Of a DNA stretch of 38,781 nt, positions 24,884 through 36,128 are shown piece by piece. Position numbers and translations under genes: made by a program. The stretch is from Magnetococcales bacterium WMHbin3 (GTDB lineage Bacteria > Pseudomonadota > Magnetococcia > Magnetococcales > Magnetaquicoccaceae), in assembly GCA_002753185.1 (NCBI GenBank), contig PDZX01000039.1:1-38781 (forward strand), given 5' to 3'. Each line of letters begins with the position of its first letter. Positions within the stretch are counted from its first letter, which is position 1. The notes below the pieces were generated by a model. That model had not been told where the DNA came from. It did no database searches and saw only the letters and a list, made by a program, of their open reading frames with translations.

Positions 24884-25941
24884 AATTCTTCCACCAGATC
24901 CTGGCGCAAGGGCGTACCTCGCGCAATGGCGCGCCGCGCCCGCCGGCCCAGGATGCGGGGCAGCTCCGCCGGGGGCAGCCCATGGGCGGGCCGGATGCTG
25001 CGCACGTTCTCCGGGGTGAACCGCTCTCCTTCCGCCATGTCGGCCACCACGTAGAGGGAACGCCGGAAAATGCGATTGCCCGCCTCGCTGGGCTTGAGTT
25101 CCCACCCTCCGGCGCCCAGGGCCGACCAGGCCACGCGGCAGCCGCGACACATCGCCGCCAGCTCATCGGGTTCCAGGGAGAAGGCGGCATCCGGTCCCCC
25201 ATCGGCCCGGCAATTGGTAAAATGTTTCTCGATGATCGCCGCGCCCAGGGCCACGGCAGCCACCGGGACCGTGGTCTCCAGGGTGTGGTCGGACAGCCCG
25301 ATGACCGCACGGGGAAACGCGTTGGCCAGGGTGTCGATCGCCCGCAGGTTGCACTCCTCGTGCGGGGTGGGATAGCCGCTCACGCAATGCAGCAGGGCCA
25401 GCTCCCGGCATCCCCCCTCCTCGGCGGCGGCCACGGCGGCGGCCACCTCCGGCAGATCGGCCATGCCGGTGGAGAGGATCATCGGCTTGCCGGTGGCGGC
25501 CACCCGCCGGATCAGGGGCAGATCCACCAGCTCGAAGGAGGCGATCTTGTAGGCCGGAGCGGCGAGCCGTTCCAGGAAATCCACCGCCGTGGGATCGAAC
25601 GGCGAGCTGAACATGGTCAACCCCAACTCGGCGGCACGGGCGAAGAGCGCGGGATGCCACTCCCAGGGGGTATACGCCTGCTGGTAGAGCCGATAGAGGG
25701 TGTTGCCATCCCACAAGCCCCCCCGGATGCGGAACTCCGGGCTGTCGTGATCGATGGTGATGGTGTCGGCGGTGTAGGTCTGCAGCTTGACGGCATCCGC
25801 CCCGGCCTGACGCGCCGCCTCCAGCAGATGCAGGGCCGCCGCGAGGTCGCCGTTGTGGTTGGCGGAGAGTTCCGCGATGACGTAGGGGGGATGGTCGGCG
25901 CCGATGGCGCGCTGGCCGATCCGCATGACGGGTTTGCTCAT
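24880..25941 (-). CDS. pseI: Pseudaminic acid synthase (PseI)
   Basis: A 353-residue NeuB-family enzyme that condenses PEP with a 2,4-diacetamido-6-deoxyhexose to give pseudaminic acid. NeuB-barrel motifs are ELSANHNGD, VKLQTYTADTITID, MFSSPFD, YKIASFELVD, STGMADL, LHCVSGYPTP, GLSDHT and EKHFTNCRADGGPD; a C-terminal SAF/antifreeze-like domain (about 290-350, RRSLYVVADMAEGERFTPENVRSIRP) follows. KLQTYTADTIT and the downstream DHDSPEF are more like PseI than sialic-acid NeuB. ATG 25941 overlaps the stop of the pseGH gene (ATGA), with AGAGGCGG as ribosome binding site. It uses the product of the PseG part upstream. The four-base overlaps on both sides indicate one operon. Confidence 0.93.
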   Translation of the reverse strand: MSKPVMRIGQRAIGADHPPYVIAELSANHNGDLAAALHLLEAARQAGADAVKLQTYTADTITIDHDSPEFRIRGGLWDGNTLYRLYQQAYTPWEWHPALFARAAELGLTMFSSPFDPTAVDFLERLAAPAYKIASFELVDLPLIRRVAATGKPMILSTGMADLPEVAAAVAAAEEGGCRELALLHCVSGYPTPHEECNLRAIDTLANAFPRAVIGLSDHTLETTVPVAAVALGAAIIEKHFTNCRADGGPDAAFSLEPDELAAMCRGCRVAWSALGAGGWELKPSEAGNRIFRRSLYVVADMAEGERFTPENVRSIRPAHGLPPAELPRILGRRARRAIARGTPLRQDLVEEL

Positions 25942-27410
25942 TCCGCCTCTTGCACCTCCGTGGGTTCCAGGATGAAGCAATGGTCGTCCAGACGACGATA
26001 CCCCGCCTTGGCGAACAGAGCCAGGGAGGCGCTGTTTTCCGGCTTGATCCAGGCCAGCAACCTGGCTTCGGGCATAAGAAAACGGCCCAGGCGCACGGCC
26101 TCGGCGGCCAACCCCAGGCGCTGGCTGGCCGTGGCGACCAGGATCGAGACCTCGTGCGTCCCGTCCGGCAGGCGGTCGAAACGCAGCAGGCCGGCCGGCT
26201 CCTCGTCATGCAGGATCAGATGAAACAACGCGCCGGGATCGGCCAGGCGGGCGGTCATCCAGCGCTCGTGCTCCTCCCAGGCGGGCGGCCGGGGTTGGCG
26301 GGCATGGCGGCGGATGCCGGGATCCTGTTGCCAGGTCCAGACCAGGCGGACATCGGTGGCGGTGGCTGGCCGCAGCCGCACGGGGCGACCGTCGGCGGCG
26401 CGTCCGGGACGCAGGATCATGGCGGTGCGCGGCGCGCCCAGTCCGTCGCACAGGCGAGCGGCGTTTTCCCCCATGCGCGCCAGCCTGGCGTCATCGCCCC
26501 AAAGTTCGGCCAACCGCGCGGCGACCCCGCCGGGAGCGGCGGTCAGCGAGGCGTCGGCCTCCTCCAGCACCCGCGCCACCCCCAACTGATTGTCGGCGAT
26601 GGTCACGGTGATGGCCGGCAACCCCAGGCAACACCGCTCCCACGAGGAGGTCCCCCCCGCGCCGATGGCCAGATCCGCCCGCGCCATCAGCCGCTCCATA
26701 TGGGGGACGTCCACATGGGTGGTGACCGGAAACGGCATCTTGCCCGCCAACCCGCGCACCGCCTCCAGGTGGGGGGCGCCACCGCCCAGCACCACGTCCA
26801 CTTCCGCCGCCACCCCGGAGGCGGCGATCCCCTCCAGGATCCGCGCGGTGACGTTGTGGGCGTCGGTCAACCCCAAGGTGACCAGCAGACGTCCGCTCCG
26901 CCCCCCGGCCAGCCGGCGGCTGCGCGCCGCGTGCCTGGCCCTGGCGAAGGCGGGACGCAACAAAAGATGATCCGCGCCCAGGAGCATCCGGCACTCCGGG
27001 TTCACCAGGCCGGCATACGCCCGCGCATGGCGCCCCGGTGTCTGATCCAGCAGCCAATCCGCGTCGTGGGGCCGATCTGCCAGGTCGTCGATCACCAGAA
27101 TCCGCCGCGCCCAGTCGCGACAGGCCCGCTCGAAACGGGCATCCAGGCCGTAGTGGTCCACCACCAGCAGATCGCACCCCTCCGGCCACCCGTCGGCCAG
27201 CCATTGCGCCTCCCGTTCCGGGGCGAGGCCCTGCGGCAGTTCCCGCCAGATCCGTTCCCCCAGCCGGGAGACCACCTCCCCCGTCCCTTTCCGGCAGGCA
27301 AACGCCACTTGCGCCCCTTGCCGCTCCAGGGCCTGCGCCAGGGTCAGGCAGCGCATGACATGCCCGCCTCCGATGTTCACGCCCGCGTCGGCGCGCAAGA
27401 CCACATCCAT
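25938..27410 (-). CDS. pseG: PseG-PseH fusion: UDP-sugar hydrolase plus N-acetyltransferase
   Basis: A 490-residue two-domain protein. Residues 1 to about 335 are PseG, a GT-B-fold hydrolase that removes UDP from UDP-2,4-diacetamido-2,4,6-trideoxy-altrose: RADAGVNIGGGHVMRCLTLA, VVDHYGLDARFE, VIDDLADRPHDADWLLDQT and IGAGGTSSWERCCLGLPAITV. Residues about 345-485 are a GNAT domain like PseH, which acetylates the C4 amine one step earlier: VRLRPATATDVRLVWTWQQD, then LRFDRLPDGTHEVSILV and EARLLAWIKPENSASLALFAKAGYRR (acetyl-CoA site). PseG and PseH are separate in Campylobacter and Helicobacter. The gene is the first visible of a minus-strand operon. PseB, PseC and PseF functions are not in the window and must lie elsewhere. 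Confidence 0.92.
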   Translation of the reverse strand: MDVVLRADAGVNIGGGHVMRCLTLAQALERQGAQVAFACRKGTGEVVSRLGERIWRELPQGLAPEREAQWLADGWPEGCDLLVVDHYGLDARFERACRDWARRILVIDDLADRPHDADWLLDQTPGRHARAYAGLVNPECRMLLGADHLLLRPAFARARHAARSRRLAGGRSGRLLVTLGLTDAHNVTARILEGIAASGVAAEVDVVLGGGAPHLEAVRGLAGKMPFPVTTHVDVPHMERLMARADLAIGAGGTSSWERCCLGLPAITVTIADNQLGVARVLEEADASLTAAPGGVAARLAELWGDDARLARMGENAARLCDGLGAPRTAMILRPGRAADGRPVRLRPATATDVRLVWTWQQDPGIRRHARQPRPPAWEEHERWMTARLADPGALFHLILHDEEPAGLLRFDRLPDGTHEVSILVATASQRLGLAAEAVRLGRFLMPEARLLAWIKPENSASLALFAKAGYRRLDDHCFILEPTEVQEAE

Positions 27411-27487
27411 GCTCCGCTACTCCTTGACGACTGCATCCTTCGGCATGCTGGGACTATGCGCCCAATCCCCGCCCTTTTGCAACCATT

Positions 27488-27516
27488 TTGACTTGGCATG
27501 CGAAAGGCGCTATCAT
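27488..27516 (+). promoter_or_regulatory. Strong sigma-70-like promoter for the coiled-coil gene
   Basis: TTGACT (27488-27493), a 17-base spacer and TATCAT (27511-27516) give a near-consensus promoter. Transcription would start near 27523, about 40 bases ahead of ATG 27564. This rules out the longer upstream start at 27498, which lies inside the promoter. Confidence 0.75.
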
Positions 27517-27563
27517 GCATTCCAACTGGGCACACATCCGTCAAAATACGAGGTTGCGCCGCC

Positions 27564-28283
27564 ATGCACCATCCGACACTTCCACCAAGAAGGCTTGCCG
27601 CACCCTGGGCGCTGCTCGCCTGGCTGCTCTGCGTCCTGCCCGTGCATGCCGTCGAGGTCGCGCCGCGCATCTCCGACCGGGAAATCATCGAGCAACTCGC
27701 CACGATCAGGGCCGGTCAAGTCGCCTTGAATCAACGCATGGATGATTTCAATAAGAGATTCGACGAACTCAATGCCAATATTGATAAACGATTTGCCGCC
27801 ATCGATAAGAGATTCGAGGATTTTAATAAAAGATTCGAGGATATTAATAAAAGATTCGAGGATTTTAATAAAAGATTCGAGGATATTAATAAAAAATTCG
27901 AGGATATTAATAAAAGATTCGAAGACCTCAATACCGGCATTGATAAACGGTTTGCCGCCATCGATCAAAGATTCGAGGATTTTAATAAGAGATTCGACGA
28001 CCTCAATGCCAGCATTGATAAAAGATTCGATGCAATAGACAAAAGATTCGATGAGGTGAACAGACGAATCGACAATCTCACCCACATGACCCTCACCCTG
28101 TTCGGCTCACTGGTCGGCATCATCGTGGCGTTCATCGGGTTCATTCTCTGGGATCGCCGCACCATGCTCAAACCCCTGGAAGAGCGGCTCTCCACCATGG
28201 ACAGGCTGCTGGCCGCCCTGCGCGAAATGGCCAGGGACGAACCCAAACTGGCCGCCGCCCTGCGCCAGTTCTCCCTGATGTAG
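27564..28283 (+). CDS. Secreted or membrane coiled-coil heptad-repeat protein
   Basis: A 239-residue protein starting at ATG 27564, downstream of the promoter. Residues 1-29 look like a signal peptide or anchor (ALLAWLLCVLPVHA). Residues about 64-172 are a near-continuous coiled coil of heptads such as KRFEDFN and KRFEDIN, with NIDKRFAAID-type linkers every few turns. A membrane helix at about 178-198 (LTLFGSLVGIIVAFIGFILWD) is followed by a 40-residue charged tail (MLKPLEERLSTMDRLLAAL, RQFSLM). The coil would lie in the periplasm and the tail in the cytoplasm. Bases 27753-28079 are AT-rich and locally repetitive, unlike the rest of the gene. The family is not recognised. It converges on uvrA, 14 bases away. 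Confidence 0.85.
   Translation: MHHPTLPPRRLAAPWALLAWLLCVLPVHAVEVAPRISDREIIEQLATIRAGQVALNQRMDDFNKRFDELNANIDKRFAAIDKRFEDFNKRFEDINKRFEDFNKRFEDINKKFEDINKRFEDLNTGIDKRFAAIDQRFEDFNKRFDDLNASIDKRFDAIDKRFDEVNRRIDNLTHMTLTLFGSLVGIIVAFIGFILWDRRTMLKPLEERLSTMDRLLAALREMARDEPKLAAALRQFSLM
27753..28079 (+). repeat. AT-rich 21-bp tandem repeats encoding coiled-coil heptads
   Basis: About a dozen 21-base units near AAAAGATTCGAGGATTTTAAT, each encoding KRFEDxN, are interrupted by longer NIDKRFAAID-type units at three places. The central copies (about 27800-27930) are nearly identical and use AAA, GAT, TTT and AAT codons, unlike the GC-rich flanks. This suggests recent expansion in place. A change in copy number preserves the frame and lengthens or shortens the coil. 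Confidence 0.9.
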
Positions 28284-28297
28284 TCGCCCGAACCGCC

Positions 28298-31132
<2,835 letters not shown>

Positions 31133-31158
31133 GGGATCCACCTTGGGAGAACGAACGG

Positions 31159-31818
31159 ATGGAAGAAGATAGCACGCCTCATTACATGGTGGAACTGGTT
31201 TTGGAAAACCGCCCGGTATTGGTGGTGGGGGGCGGTCAGGTGGCAAGGCGCAAGATCGAGGGGTTGTTGGCTTGCCGTGCCGTGGTGACGGTGGCGGCCC
31301 CGGAGTTGGAGGCCGGAGTCGCGGATTTGGCCGGGCGTGGCGAGATTGTCGCCAGGGAGGTGGGGTTTGCGCCGGAGCTGTTGGCGGGGCCGCCGGTGCC
31401 GTTTCTGGTGTTCGCGGCCACGGCCACGGCGGCCATGAACCGGGAGGTGGCGGGATTGTGCCGGGAGCGGGGAATTTTATGCAACTCGGCGGACGATCCG
31501 GGCAGCAGCGATTTTTTGGTGCCGGCGATGATCCGGCGGGGCCGGGTGGGGATCGGGGTGGGGACCGGGGGGTTGAGTCCGGCCTTGTCGCGGGTGTTGA
31601 AGGAGCGGATCGATGCCTGGCTGGAGCCGGGTTGGGGTGGATTGGCGATGGCGTTCGGGGCGTGGCGGGCGCGGGTTGCGGAGCGGGTCCCGGCGGGCGA
31701 GGCGCGGCAGCGGTTTTGGCGCGCGGCGGCGCGGGACGCGGTGGCGGATGGGGGCCTGGAGCGCGACGGGCACGACGGGTGGTTCGAAGTGCGCTTGCGG
31801 GATGCGGGGTGGGGGTGA
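31159..31818 (+). CDS. Precorrin-2 dehydrogenase / sirohydrochlorin ferrochelatase domain protein
   Basis: A 219-residue protein matching the N-terminal half of CysG and Met8p: NAD-binding [19 protein letters not shown] near residue 19, [16 protein letters not shown] segment, [43 protein letters not shown]. It oxidises precorrin-2 and may insert iron to make siroheme, the cofactor of sulfite and nitrite reductases. There is no SAM methyltransferase domain, so the uroporphyrinogen methylation step must be done by another protein. GGGAG precedes the ATG. The sequence is unusually G-rich. It is divergent from uvrA. Sulfur assimilation would link it loosely with the cysQ-like gene far upstream (inference). 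Confidence 0.9.
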   Translation: MEEDSTPHYMVELVLENRPVLVVGGGQVARRKIEGLLACRAVVTVAAPELEAGVADLAGRGEIVAREVGFAPELLAGPPVPFLVFAATATAAMNREVAGLCRERGILCNSADDPGSSDFLVPAMIRRGRVGIGVGTGGLSPALSRVLKERIDAWLEPGWGGLAMAFGAWRARVAERVPAGEARQRFWRAAARDAVADGGLERDGHDGWFEVRLRDAGWG

Positions 31819-31954
31819 ATTTTTTTTGCCGGGGGCTGCATTTTTTGCTCATGCGGGAATATGGGCTGCCGATAAATTGAACAGGGAGAGATTTATCACA
31901 CTCATTCCGGTAGCGGGAAGGGTAACGGCGCATCCCACGCCAAAGGAGCGAAAC

Positions 31955-32737
31955 ATGATGACCAACAGCAACTGTGATGAAATCCTGGATGGCGTATTGG
32001 CCCGTTTGCAGGGCATATGGGCCTCCCCGATACCGGCGGATCGTTTCGAATTCGAATTGAAGCGTCTGGAACGCGTCGCCAGGGAGTACCGGCGCCAGGA
32101 ACCGGTGCGGGCCTTTTATCTGCTGGGACTTGCGGCCACGCTGCAAGAGGACACGGAGCGGATGCGCGCCCATTTCCGCAACTGTCTGTGGCACAGCGGC
32201 AACGACCCGGACGTGCGGCACGGTTATGGCGCCTGTCTGGCGCGTCTGGGATATTTTTCCGATGCGCGGGAGCAGTATCGGCAGTTGTACGACCAGGATC
32301 AGGGCAATCTGGACCTGCTGGCCGAACTGATCGTCACCACCCTGGCCGCCGGTCGGATTCAGGAGGGGGTGCGCTGGATTCAGGAGTGGAGCAGCATCAA
32401 TCCGGAACGTCCCATCGAGGAGGCGGAAGCCATCGCCCGGAACGGCGCCCTGCTGGAGCGTTTCGGGGTCTCCGACGATGACGTGGAGCGGTTGCAGAAG
32501 CTGGCCATGGGGATCCTGGAACGGGAGCGCACCGATGTGAAGACCATCAACTACACCGGCGTTCCCCCGGAGGATCCGACCTGGATTCAGGCCGACCTGG
32601 TGGTGGACGAGAGCGAAGAGATGGTGGAGTCCCTGAACCACAAACTGGCCAGTGTCCTCAACAAGAACCCCTCCCCGCCCAGACTGGCGGAACTGGTGGT
32701 GTTCAGTTACAGCAGGGACGCCAAATCCTCGGGATAA
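31955..32737 (+). CDS. TPR-like helical protein next to the island
   Basis: A 260-residue cytosolic protein with a strong AAAGGAG site ahead of ATG 31955; the frame runs further upstream without a suitable start. TPR-like helical pairs cover about residues 45-160 ([77 protein letters not shown]). The C-terminal 60 residues are acidic ([18 protein letters not shown]) and end in [13 protein letters not shown]. No signal peptide is present and the specific family is not recognised. Its last 43 bases recur almost exactly near 38625 on the other side of the methyltransferase island, so this gene's 3' end is likely the left junction. Confidence 0.82.
   Translation: MMTNSNCDEILDGVLARLQGIWASPIPADRFEFELKRLERVAREYRRQEPVRAFYLLGLAATLQEDTERMRAHFRNCLWHSGNDPDVRHGYGACLARLGYFSDAREQYRQLYDQDQGNLDLLAELIVTTLAAGRIQEGVRWIQEWSSINPERPIEEAEAIARNGALLERFGVSDDDVERLQKLAMGILERERTDVKTINYTGVPPEDPTWIQADLVVDESEEMVESLNHKLASVLNKNPSPPRLAELVVFSYSRDAKSSG
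32695..32733 (+). repeat. Left copy of the 39-bp direct repeat flanking the island
   Basis: GGTGGTGTTCAGTTACAGCA continuing to 32733 matches 38625-38663 at 37 of 39 positions; mismatches are at 32705 (A versus C) and 32730 (C versus T). It codes [13 protein letters not shown], the tail of the TPR-like protein. Both copies are on the same strand, and both are followed within bases by a stop codon in the same frame (TAA here, TAG in the right copy). Confidence 0.9.
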
Positions 32738-32787
32738 CGTCTCCCGCTCTTTTCGCACTCGGCGTGCCACTGGATCATGCGCGATCG

Positions 32788-33821
32788 CTATCCCAAATGA
32801 CGCATGATGGCCATCCCGATCACTGCGCCGAGTTGCGGAGGAACGGCATTGCCGATCATCCTGCCGATACGCTTGAACTGGATGCGTTCCCCTGGCGGCA
32901 TGAAGGCGTAATCCGTGGGGAATGTCTGGAGCAGCGCCGCCTCTCGCAACGAAATGGCGCGGTCCTGGATGGGATGACCGAAACGCCCGTTCCCGAAACC
33001 GTAACATTGGCCGGTGATCGTGGGTGACGGCTTGTTCCACTCCATGCGCCCGTACACGCTGGGATAGCTCCTGCCGCTCCTCCTGCCATGGCATGGAGCG
33101 ATCAATTCCTGCGGCCACTCCCGCCATGTACCGCCTGGTCGGGATGCCCGGATTCTTCGCAAGTTGAGGTCGGACAGGAGGCTGGCGACATGGAGCGGAT
33201 CGTTCGGATCGGCGGCGCCTGCCTGTAGGGATGGCAAATCGCCAATGGCGTCTCGGACAGTCACCCATTGATCCGGATCGGGAGTCGTGACGGGTGGCAA
33301 GGCGATCTCGCCGTGCAGGGAGGCGAGCAGGACGAGTCGCCGTCTGGATTGTGGCATACCATAATGACGACAATCGACCAATGCGAATGCGACCCGATAG
33401 CCCAGTTCCCGGAGACGGCGCGTGAACTCCCCGAAAATGGCGTGGCGTTCGAGGAACCCCACATTTTCCATGGTTACGATGTCCGGGCGCAGGGAAGCGA
33501 TCGCACCGCCGAAATCATCGAGGAGGCTCCACCTGTCATCCCGATCGCTGCCGCGCGCCCCTTGGGTGTAGGTGGAAAAGGTTTGGCATGGGGCACAGCC
33601 TGCCACAACGGTGGCATCGCAATCGGCGAGGTGGTGACGAATTGCATCGGGATCGAACCCTCTGACGTCCGCGAGCAGGAAATCAACACCATTGTTCGCG
33701 GAAAACGGGTAGGCGCAACTTGGATCGACATCGATTCCGAGCCGCATATCGATCCCGGCCCTGCGCAAGCCTTGTGTCAGCCATCCAGCTCCACAAAAAA
33801 ATCGATTCCCTTGACATGCAT
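32788..33821 (-). CDS. C5-cytosine DNA methyltransferase with a frame break in motif I
   Basis: Methylates cytosine C5 in DNA. The 326-residue downstream frame (32788-33768) has motif [11 protein letters not shown] (catalytic Cys), motif VI MENVGF, motif [15 protein letters not shown], motif [17 protein letters not shown] and motif X IGNAVPPQ. Its only start is a TTG, and it lacks motif I. Motif I is upstream in another frame: ATG 33821 reads MHVKGIDFF, then runs through VELDG to a stop. Joining the frames by a minus-one shift at the seven-T run (33795-33801) gives [16 protein letters not shown], a complete FxGxG motif I. The protein would then be about 344 residues, a normal length. It could be a phase-variable, frameshift-translated or inactivated gene, or a homopolymer sequencing error. 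It is divergent from the GHKL-receiver operon. Confidence 0.85.
33795..33801 (-). other. Seven-T slippery tract at the methyltransferase frame break
   Basis: The minus strand reads ATC GAT TTT TTT GTG in the upstream frame. The seven Ts therefore fall as T_TTT_TTT, the canonical phase of a minus-one slippery heptamer. Slipping one base back reads TGT GGA GCT GGA and restores motif I (FCGAG). One extra T in the DNA would have the same effect, so the tract could also be a phase-variation site. Confidence 0.75.
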
Positions 33822-33933
33822 GGCATATGCCGCTTTTTCATGATACCATTTCCCCAAGAATGTAGTATACACGTTTTCCGGGCTACAGGGAAGCCCCTCG
33901 CTTCCACCATCGATACGAGGAGTCGCGAAGGAA
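33822..33933. promoter_or_regulatory. Divergent intergenic region of the methyltransferase island
   Basis: These 112 bases separate the divergent methyltransferase and GHKL genes and should hold both promoters. On the minus strand TATACT (33869-33864) is a good -10 box with a poor -35 (TTCCCT) 17 bases upstream, placing transcription about 35 bases before ATG 33821. It overlaps the small inverted repeat TGTA-GTA-TACA (33861-33871), a possible operator. On the plus strand I see no convincing sigma-70 promoter for the GHKL gene. GAGGAG (33917-33922) is that gene's ribosome binding site. Confidence 0.4.
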
Positions 33934-36126
33934 ATGGCGCAGCAGCGCACTTGGACCGAATTCTTCACGGTCGATTCCGCCCTCCTCAAGGAGTTGGGCG
34001 AGCGACTCGTCGGCAAGCCGTACATCGCGCTCGCCGAACTGGTGAAGAACGCCTACGACGCGGATGCCACCCTTTGTGAGATCCGGTTCGTGCCCGATGG
34101 AATTGAAATCGTGGATAATGGTCACGGCATGACGGCCGATGAATTCAGGAACTTCTGGATGCGCATCGGTACGACCCACAAGCAAAGGGAAGGGTACTCC
34201 CGTCTGTTGTCCCGCCCGGTGACCGGATCGAAAGGCGTCGGACGCTTAGCCGTCCAATTCCTGGCCGATCAACTGACGATCACAACTACGCCAAGGAATG
34301 GTGCCGAGCACGCGCTCACAGCATCAATCAATTGGCAGGAAGCGGTTTCGGCGGGAGAACTCACCAAAGCGACGGCATCATGTAAGACCCACAAAATTGG
34401 CGCTCTCTATGCGGACGGCTGTTCGCACGGGACGCGTATCGTGTTGAAGAGCAAGAACCAGCAATGGTCCACCGAGGAGATCGACAACTTGTCGAAGGAA
34501 TTGTGGATGCTACAACCACCTTTTCTCCTTAAATCCCTATCCGGGGATGCAGACTGCAATTTCTTTCGCATGAAGCTATTCAGTGAGGAACGTGAGTTCG
34601 AGGATATATTTCGCGAAGGATTAAAACAAGCAATTGAAAACTGGGAAACCAAAATTACAGGGAAGTTAATTGACGCAAGAAATAGTAATGACGCCGAAAT
34701 TAAAATAGAAGTAATTTTCAGGGACAATGAAATATTTCGCGAAAGCGTGCGACTCGAAAACCCTCTCGTCAATCGTGTCGATTTCGAGATCCGGGTGTTT
34801 CGCCTGACCGGACGACAAGCCGGTGGTATCGCAGTGAATGATCTGCGCCAGTACATCATGAAATTTGGGGGCATACACATCTTCGACGCCGGCTTCCGTT
34901 TGCCGTACTATGGACTCGAACAGGACTGGCTGGGCATCGAGGCGGATCACTCCCATCGCAAGCACGTTTCCGAACTGCTGCCCAAACATCTTCACGAGGC
35001 GCCACGCTCACTCAACGATCTCCCGACGCTGCAACGTGTGTTCGGCATGGTCTTCATCAACACCGGGCAGGAGAAAAAAATCGCCTCCGACGCGGACGAA
35101 GACGATGAAGAACACCTGAAAGTGCAGATCTCTCGGGATCGGTTCGTGGACAACCGTGCGTACAGGGAGTTGAAGAGGATCGTCCGCTGGTCGGTGGACT
35201 ACTACGCGACCAGGGTGGCGCTCAGAAAATTCCGCCAGACCGAACGCACGCGTCCTGTCGAACCAGCGGTCAAGAAACTCGACCGCATTCAAAGCGCCCT
35301 GGACGCATACCGCGAGGAGATGTCGGAGCAGGTCTACGACGAACTCCGTCAGGAAATCCACGAGTTCACGGAAACGGCGCAAAAGGAATCGGAGGCGGTC
35401 GAGAGTGAAACCTCCCTGCTCGCGCCATTGGCGGCGGCGGGAATGGCGGCGCTGGCACTGGAACACGAGACCGCACGGGAACTGAGACGACTGCGAGGAA
35501 TCGCCAGGAGTGTGGCTGCCTTGTCCATCGACGATCCTGCCCTCGGTGATCGTATTCAGGCGCTCGCCGACAGCCTCGACGAGTGGGTGAACCGGTTTGA
35601 GGCAGGCCGTAAAATCTTTTCTCCTCTGGTGAATCGCGAGGACAGGGAGACGACCCAGAAATTCAATCTCAAAAGGACTCTCAGAAGCGTGGCGAAGAGC
35701 ATCGCACCGTTTTGCAGGGGAGCACAGTTTTTATTCGACGTACCCGACGATCTGCGCCTGCCAGCGGGTACTCAGGCGGAATGGCAGGCCATTTTTCAGA
35801 ACGTCTTCGTCAACGCCGCAAACGCCATGCTGGATTCCGATAAGCGCGTCATACATTGCCATGCCACGGTGAAGGGAAACCGTCAAGTTCGTTTGCGCGT
35901 CATGGATACGGGAAACGGCATCGATCTGAAAAGAGCGGACGCGTTTTTCGAGCCATTCCAGAGGGAAAGTCGGATTTCGGAAGAGAGACGTTCTCTCGGG
36001 TTGGGAGGAATGGGGCTTGGCCTCACCATCGTGCGCATGATCGCCGTCCGAAAAAAATGCACCGTGGGGTTCGAGGAGCCACCCCATCCATACGCTACAG
36101 CTTTCACGATGTCTTGGAGGGAGTGA
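33934..36126 (+). CDS. Double-GHKL protein: MutL/MORC-like ATPase joined to a histidine-kinase-like core
   Basis: A 730-residue soluble protein. Residues about 15-110 are a GHKL ATPase of the MutL/MORC/Hsp90 type: ELVKNAYDADA with Glu35 and Asn39, IVDNGHGM with Asp61, MRIGTTHK, and GSKGVGRLAV (98-106). A long middle region follows, with a transducer-like segment (FGGIHIFDAGFRLPYYG). Around residues 500-530, AAAGMAALALEHETARELRRL looks like a dimerisation helix with His511 in the place of a phosphoacceptor. Residues about 590-728 are a second GHKL domain of histidine-kinase type: N box NVFVNAANAM (Asn627), G1 MDTGNGID (Asp658), G2 GLGGMGLGLTIVRM. There are no membrane helices. The receiver-like gene follows after two bases. 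Bases about 34560-34760 are AT-rich, suggesting mosaic origin. Restriction-modification operons with MORC-like ATPases are known; the second kinase-like module is unusual. Confidence 0.88.
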   Translation: MAQQRTWTEFFTVDSALLKELGERLVGKPYIALAELVKNAYDADATLCEIRFVPDGIEIVDNGHGMTADEFRNFWMRIGTTHKQREGYSRLLSRPVTGSKGVGRLAVQFLADQLTITTTPRNGAEHALTASINWQEAVSAGELTKATASCKTHKIGALYADGCSHGTRIVLKSKNQQWSTEEIDNLSKELWMLQPPFLLKSLSGDADCNFFRMKLFSEEREFEDIFREGLKQAIENWETKITGKLIDARNSNDAEIKIEVIFRDNEIFRESVRLENPLVNRVDFEIRVFRLTGRQAGGIAVNDLRQYIMKFGGIHIFDAGFRLPYYGLEQDWLGIEADHSHRKHVSELLPKHLHEAPRSLNDLPTLQRVFGMVFINTGQEKKIASDADEDDEEHLKVQISRDRFVDNRAYRELKRIVRWSVDYYATRVALRKFRQTERTRPVEPAVKKLDRIQSALDAYREEMSEQVYDELRQEIHEFTETAQKESEAVESETSLLAPLAAAGMAALALEHETARELRRLRGIARSVAALSIDDPALGDRIQALADSLDEWVNRFEAGRKIFSPLVNREDRETTQKFNLKRTLRSVAKSIAPFCRGAQFLFDVPDDLRLPAGTQAEWQAIFQNVFVNAANAMLDSDKRVIHCHATVKGNRQVRLRVMDTGNGIDLKRADAFFEPFQRESRISEERRSLGLGGMGLGLTIVRMIAVRKKCTVGFEEPPHPYATAFTMSWRE

Positions 36127-36128
36127 GC

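Noticed and set aside
31133..33373. 747-codon upstream extension of the uvrA frame
   Set aside because: It has no ribosome binding site, runs antisense to the siroheme and TPR-like genes and is Pro/Arg-rich; UvrA is full-length from 31132.
33777..34025. 82-codon minus-strand frame ending in [11 protein letters not shown] as a separate gene
   Set aside because: Its upstream part overlaps the start of the GHKL gene; only the final codons are meaningful, as the out-of-frame N-terminus of the methyltransferase.
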